A stretch of DNA of 7,880 nt from Bacilli bacterium (lineage in GTDB: Bacteria; Bacillota_I; Bacilli_A; RFN20; CAG-826), in contig JAILKX010000188.1 of assembly GCA_024693415.1 (NCBI GenBank), positions 1-7,880 on the forward strand. Reading direction: 5' to 3'. A program made the translations under genes and the position numbers. Positions within the stretch are counted from its first letter, which is position 1. Each line of letters opens with the position of its first letter. The notes under the pieces are model-generated. The model saw only the letters and a list, made by a program, of their open reading frames with translations. It searched no databases and was not told the origin of the DNA. This document shows positions 5,143-7,880 of this stretch, piece after piece.

Positions 5143-5508
5143 TTAGTCGCCGTAATCCGATCCGCGGGATTTGTCTTCCACGAAGATCTGAAGGGGGTCG
5201 GTGATGTCGAGGATCTCGCGGTAGATGAAGCCCTCGCGGGTGATCCAGGGGTTCTCGAAGTCGGCGGTGAAGATCACCTTGTGCTCCTTCTTGATGGTCG
5301 CATCGATCGAGGCCATGATCTCATCGAACCGTTCCGCGCGCTTCTCCTTGAAGCCCATCAGGCCGCTATAGAAGCCCGGTTCCACATAGAACCGGTTGCC
5401 AAGCTCGTCTTGATAGAAGTGCACGAGCTTATTTTCCGAATCGATTAGGGATTCGTACTTGTCAAATTCATCGTAATGCATAAGATATTCCGAAATAGAT
5501 TTTACCAC
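5143..5508 (-). CDS. Conserved-looking hypothetical protein, acidic, 121 residues
   Basis: I do not recognise this protein. It is rich in Asp, Glu, Tyr and Phe, and has no signal peptide or membrane segment, so it is probably cytosolic. A basic stretch (MGFKEKRAERF, about 51-61) interrupts an otherwise acidic chain. The second half alternates hydrophobic and charged residues (KVIFTADFENPW, then EGFIYREILDITDPLQIFVEDK), as in a small alpha/beta domain. The start is uncertain. A GTG at 5508 lies 15 bases after a strong AAAGGAGG (minus strand, 5531-5524), longer than ideal. An ATG at 5481 would give 112 residues but has only a weak GGAA nearby. It diverges from the HAD phosphatase gene across 53 bases and converges on the DUF1189-like gene. 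C-rich codon use matches the neighbours, supporting a real gene. Confidence 0.7.
   Translation of the reverse strand: MVKSISEYLMHYDEFDKYESLIDSENKLVHFYQDELGNRFYVEPGFYSGLMGFKEKRAERFDEIMASIDATIKKEHKVIFTADFENPWITREGFIYREILDITDPLQIFVEDKSRGSDYGD
5459..5486 (+). promoter_or_regulatory. Possible promoter of the HAD phosphatase gene
   Basis: TTGTCA (5459-5464, 5/6) is followed by 16 bases and TAAGAT (5481-5486, 4/6), about 75 bases before the HAD start. It lies inside the first codons of the divergent 5143-5508 gene, so the two transcripts would overlap at their 5' ends. Tentative. Confidence 0.28.
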
Positions 5509-5561
5509 AGGACGAGCGAAATGCCTCCTTTGATGGAAATCTATCGCAAGGAGGAAAGGAA

Positions 5562-6362
5562 ATGGATGACAGGTCCGACAAGATCAAAATCGTGTTCACC
5601 GACATCGACGGCACCCTTTTCTCGCACGTGACCAACCGCGTCCCGCCATCCGCGGTCTCCGCGATCAAGCAGATGCAGAGGAAGGGCATCAAGGTCTTCA
5701 TCTGCTCGGGCAGGAACTTCTACCTGATCCGCAAATCGGGGATCCTCGACACGGTCCATCCCGATGGCCTCATCACCATGAACGGCTCGAACGCCATCAT
5801 CGACGGCAACATCATCTACCGCTACCCGATCCCCTCCGAGATCGTCGACAAGATGATCCTCTTCGCCAAACGCCTCAAGTTCGGCCTCACCCTGATCGAG
5901 GAGAACGAAGGCCACATCAACATGATCGACGACCGCGTCATCTCGGCCCACGAAAAGTACGGGACCCGTTTCCCCCAGCCCCGCCACTACCCCGACCATT
6001 ATGACCGGACCGTCTATCAGATGATCGCCTTCTGCGACGACTTCGAGGAGAACCTGATCCTCCCGCACCTAGGCGTCTGCAAATCGGCGAGGTGGGATGA
6101 ATTCGCGGTCGACATCATGCTCAAGGATTCCGATAAGGCCAAAGGGGTCATGTCGGTCCTCGACTACTACGGCTATGAGCCTAGCCAAGCCATGAGCCTA
6201 GGCGACGCGCTCAATGACATCGAGATGCTCCGCTACACCGGGACCTCGGTCGCGATGGGCAACGCCAAGGAAGAGGCCAAGAAGGAGGCGACCTACGTCA
6301 CCGACGACATCGACGAGGACGGCTGGGCGAACGCCTGCAGATATTTCGGCCTCATCGATTGA
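5562..6362 (+). CDS. Cof-type HAD-IIB phosphatase
   Basis: The 266-residue cytosolic enzyme is a Mg-dependent phosphatase of the haloacid dehalogenase superfamily, Cof subfamily, whose members act on sugar phosphates, flavin nucleotides and similar small molecules. Motif I is D14-I-D16-G-T (nucleophile and acid/base), motif II S49-G-R, motif III the lysine near K192/K194 (DSDKAKG), and motif IV G214-D215-A-L-N218-D219. Residues about 85-185 form the C2-type cap between motifs II and III, where substrate choice is made. The length is typical. The start is secure: AAGGAGG (5548-5554) lies 7 bases before ATG. The next gene begins 49 bases after the stop (TGA) in the same direction, so the two may share a transcript. 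The physiological substrate cannot be assigned. Confidence 0.95.
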   Translation: MDDRSDKIKIVFTDIDGTLFSHVTNRVPPSAVSAIKQMQRKGIKVFICSGRNFYLIRKSGILDTVHPDGLITMNGSNAIIDGNIIYRYPIPSEIVDKMILFAKRLKFGLTLIEENEGHINMIDDRVISAHEKYGTRFPQPRHYPDHYDRTVYQMIAFCDDFEENLILPHLGVCKSARWDEFAVDIMLKDSDKAKGVMSVLDYYGYEPSQAMSLGDALNDIEMLRYTGTSVAMGNAKEEAKKEATYVTDDIDEDGWANACRYFGLID

Positions 6363-6388
6363 ATTGGGGTGCCGTACAAACTAAAATT

Positions 6389-6407
6389 ATCCCGAAAGGG
6401 ATTTTTT
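6389..6407 (+). terminator. Small hairpin with T-run directly before the S9 peptidase start (weak terminator or attenuator)
   Basis: ATCCC (6389-6393) and GGGAT (6398-6402) close a GAAA tetraloop, followed by an unbroken T-run (6402-6407). Additional A-T pairs are possible outside a 2x2 mismatch. The ATG at 6412 lies only four bases after the T-run. The AAAGGG that would serve as ribosome binding site (6395-6400) is inside the hairpin, so the element could also block translation. The stem is short, so this may be only a weak signal. Confidence 0.4.
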
Positions 6408-6411
6408 GTTT

Positions 6412-7880
6412 ATGAAGCCGATCAAACTGGATGATTTCTACAAGCACACCTACCTCTCCGCACTCACCTATGCCCCAAGCGGCAAGCGCGCGGCATACAT
6501 CGTCAAGACAGGCGATCCGAAGGAGAACAAATACAATTCGGACATCTACATGTATGACAAGGGGGCCCACACCCGCATGACCACCGAAGGCGACGTCAAG
6601 TTCTTCGCCTTCATCGACGAGAGGACCATCATCTTCGCCGCGACCCGCGGGAAGCTCATGGAGGAATCGGAGAAGAAGGGCAACATCTTCACCGCCTTCT
6701 TCCGCTTGGACATCCTTTCGAAGAAGGCGAGCAAGCTCTTCACCTTGCCAATCCAGGCAAGCGACATCCGCCCGATCGGCAAGGACCAATACCTCCTGCA
6801 GGCCGAAATCGACCTTTCCTGCCCCGACTTCTATCTCCTCGATCAGAAGGAGCAGAAGAAGGTCGTCGACAGAAACAACGCCGAGAAGGACTACGAGGTC
6901 CTCGAGGAATCCCCGTTCTGGTATAACGGTCGCGGCTTCATCTCCGGCAAGCGCGGCGCTTTGTTCCTCTATAACGCCAAGAAGGAGCGCCTCACCCGCA
7001 TCAACTCCCCCGAGATCGACGTAAGCGGCTACACCTACGACAACGAATACGTCTACTACTTCGGCGAGGACAGGAAGCCCGAGATGAAGGATAGGCATGG
7101 CGTGTATTCGTATTCGCTAACTAACGGCACCAAGGAGCAGGTCCTCAACGACCGCTTCTGCGTCTACAGCATCCACTCCCTCGGCGATAAGCTCATCCTC
7201 ATCGGCACCGACCAGAAGCGTTACGGCGGCTCCGAGAACCCCTACTTCTATCTGATCGACAAGAAGACCGGCAACACCAAGGTCCTGAACCCCGCCGACG
7301 AGAGCATGGGGCATGGCGTCCTCACCGACGTCACCTTGGGCGCAACGCGCTCCACCAAGGTCGACGGCGACTACCTCTACTTCGCCGCGACCGACCGCTA
7401 CGCCACCCACCTCAAGAGGATCGACCTCGACGGCGACATCGAAACCGTGGTCAAGAGGGAAGGCGCCCTCATCGACTTCGACGTCATGAAGGGCAACATC
7501 ATGGCCATCGGGATGTACGACATGAAGCTACCCGAGATCTATGAGAACAAGAAGGATGACCTCGTCTGCATCTCGAACTACAACGACGCCATCTTAGACG
7601 GCAAATATGTCGCAGAACCCCAATATCTATCCGTCCAATCCGAGGGATTTGACATCGATGGCTGGGTCCTATTGCCCATCGATTACGACCCCAATAAGAC
7701 CTACCCTGCCATCCTCGATATCCATGGCGGCCCCAAATGCGCATACGGCCCCGTCTACTTCCACGAGATGCAGGCCTGGGCAAGCGCCGGCTATTTCGTC
7801 TTCTTCTGCAACCCCACCGGAAGCGATGGCCGCGGCAACGCCTTCGCCGACATCCGCCTCAAATGGGGCGGCCCCGACTA
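6412..7880 (+). CDS. S9C prolyl-oligopeptidase-family peptidase (acylaminoacyl-peptidase-like), 3' truncated by the window
   Basis: The open frame runs 489 codons to the window edge without a stop. The N-terminal part (about 1-400) is a beta-propeller-like region with repeated short motifs such as SDIYMYD, FYLIDKKTGNTK and HLKRIDLDGD. The catalytic alpha/beta-hydrolase domain then begins: H438-G-G-P441, followed by FHEMQAWASAGYFVFFCNP and GSDGRGNAFADIR, which match the S9C consensus closely. HGGP forms part of the oxyanion hole. The catalytic Ser (GxSxGG), Asp and His should follow just outside the window, for a full protein of about 650-690 residues. No signal peptide is seen, so it is probably a cytosolic peptide-degrading enzyme. 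The ATG has AAAGGG 11 bases upstream, inside a hairpin. It follows the HAD gene by 49 bases, perhaps as an operon. Codon use is strongly C-ending. Confidence 0.93.
   Translation, partial: MKPIKLDDFYKHTYLSALTYAPSGKRAAYIVKTGDPKENKYNSDIYMYDKGAHTRMTTEGDVKFFAFIDERTIIFAATRGKLMEESEKKGNIFTAFFRLDILSKKASKLFTLPIQASDIRPIGKDQYLLQAEIDLSCPDFYLLDQKEQKKVVDRNNAEKDYEVLEESPFWYNGRGFISGKRGALFLYNAKKERLTRINSPEIDVSGYTYDNEYVYYFGEDRKPEMKDRHGVYSYSLTNGTKEQVLNDRFCVYSIHSLGDKLILIGTDQKRYGGSENPYFYLIDKKTGNTKVLNPADESMGHGVLTDVTLGATRSTKVDGDYLYFAATDRYATHLKRIDLDGDIETVVKREGALIDFDVMKGNIMAIGMYDMKLPEIYENKKDDLVCISNYNDAILDGKYVAEPQYLSVQSEGFDIDGWVLLPIDYDPNKTYPAILDIHGGPKCAYGPVYFHEMQAWASAGYFVFFCNPTGSDGRGNAFADIRLKWGGPD

Noticed and set aside
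6352..7098. Minus-strand open frame (248 codons) opposite the S9 peptidase
   Set aside because: The C-ending codon bias of the real gene removes stops from the antisense frame. The product has a low-complexity Val/Leu/Asp/Glu composition and no motif.

Overview
This is a bacterial chromosomal window, most likely from a Bacillota lineage (Bacilli/Erysipelotrichia or a high-GC Mollicutes relative). The support is indirect. Several ribosome binding sites are of the strong AAGGAGG type, intrinsic terminators are present, there is a Bacillota-style S9C peptidase, and the tmRNA has an Asp resume codon, as remembered for some Mollicutes. TGA is a stop here and Trp is TGG, so the standard bacterial code is used. 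I cannot name a species.

The left part reads on the minus strand. A metallophosphoesterase (857-1777) is followed after a short gap by a MutT-type NUDIX hydrolase (423-836). Next comes a tmRNA gene (ssrA) with its own promoter; its 5' end is near 325 and its 3' end lies off the left edge. The tmRNA is the main feature of the first 325 bases, which hold no protein gene. Its tag frame can be read in full: resume codon GAC, tag DNTVKPWMIGANRLSAARA, stop TAA. Two H-type pseudoknots can be folded by eye.

The middle part holds a small two-helix membrane protein on the plus strand (1900-2349). It converges on a COG0523/CobW-family GTPase on the minus strand (2400-3716) with a long His/Asp/Glu-rich metal-binding insert. 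Their shared 3' region contains a hairpin terminator that overlaps the stop codon of the membrane protein gene. A 267-bp divergent intergenic region (3717-3983) separates the GTPase from a DUF1189-like membrane protein (3984-5084). It contains a perfect palindrome in the GTPase promoter region and a 20-nt element that recurs, inverted with one mismatch, just upstream of the tmRNA promoter.

The right part has a strong terminator, an unrecognised acidic 121-residue protein on the minus strand (5143-5508), a Cof-type HAD phosphatase on the plus strand (5562-6362), and an S9C prolyl-oligopeptidase-family gene (6412 onward). The last is cut by the window edge just before its catalytic serine. A small hairpin with a T-run sits immediately before its start codon.

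There is no mobile element, CRISPR array or obvious new multi-gene system. Most of the window is housekeeping. The points most worth a second look are the tmRNA tag, the repeated 20-mer, and the metal-related GTPase with its candidate operator.
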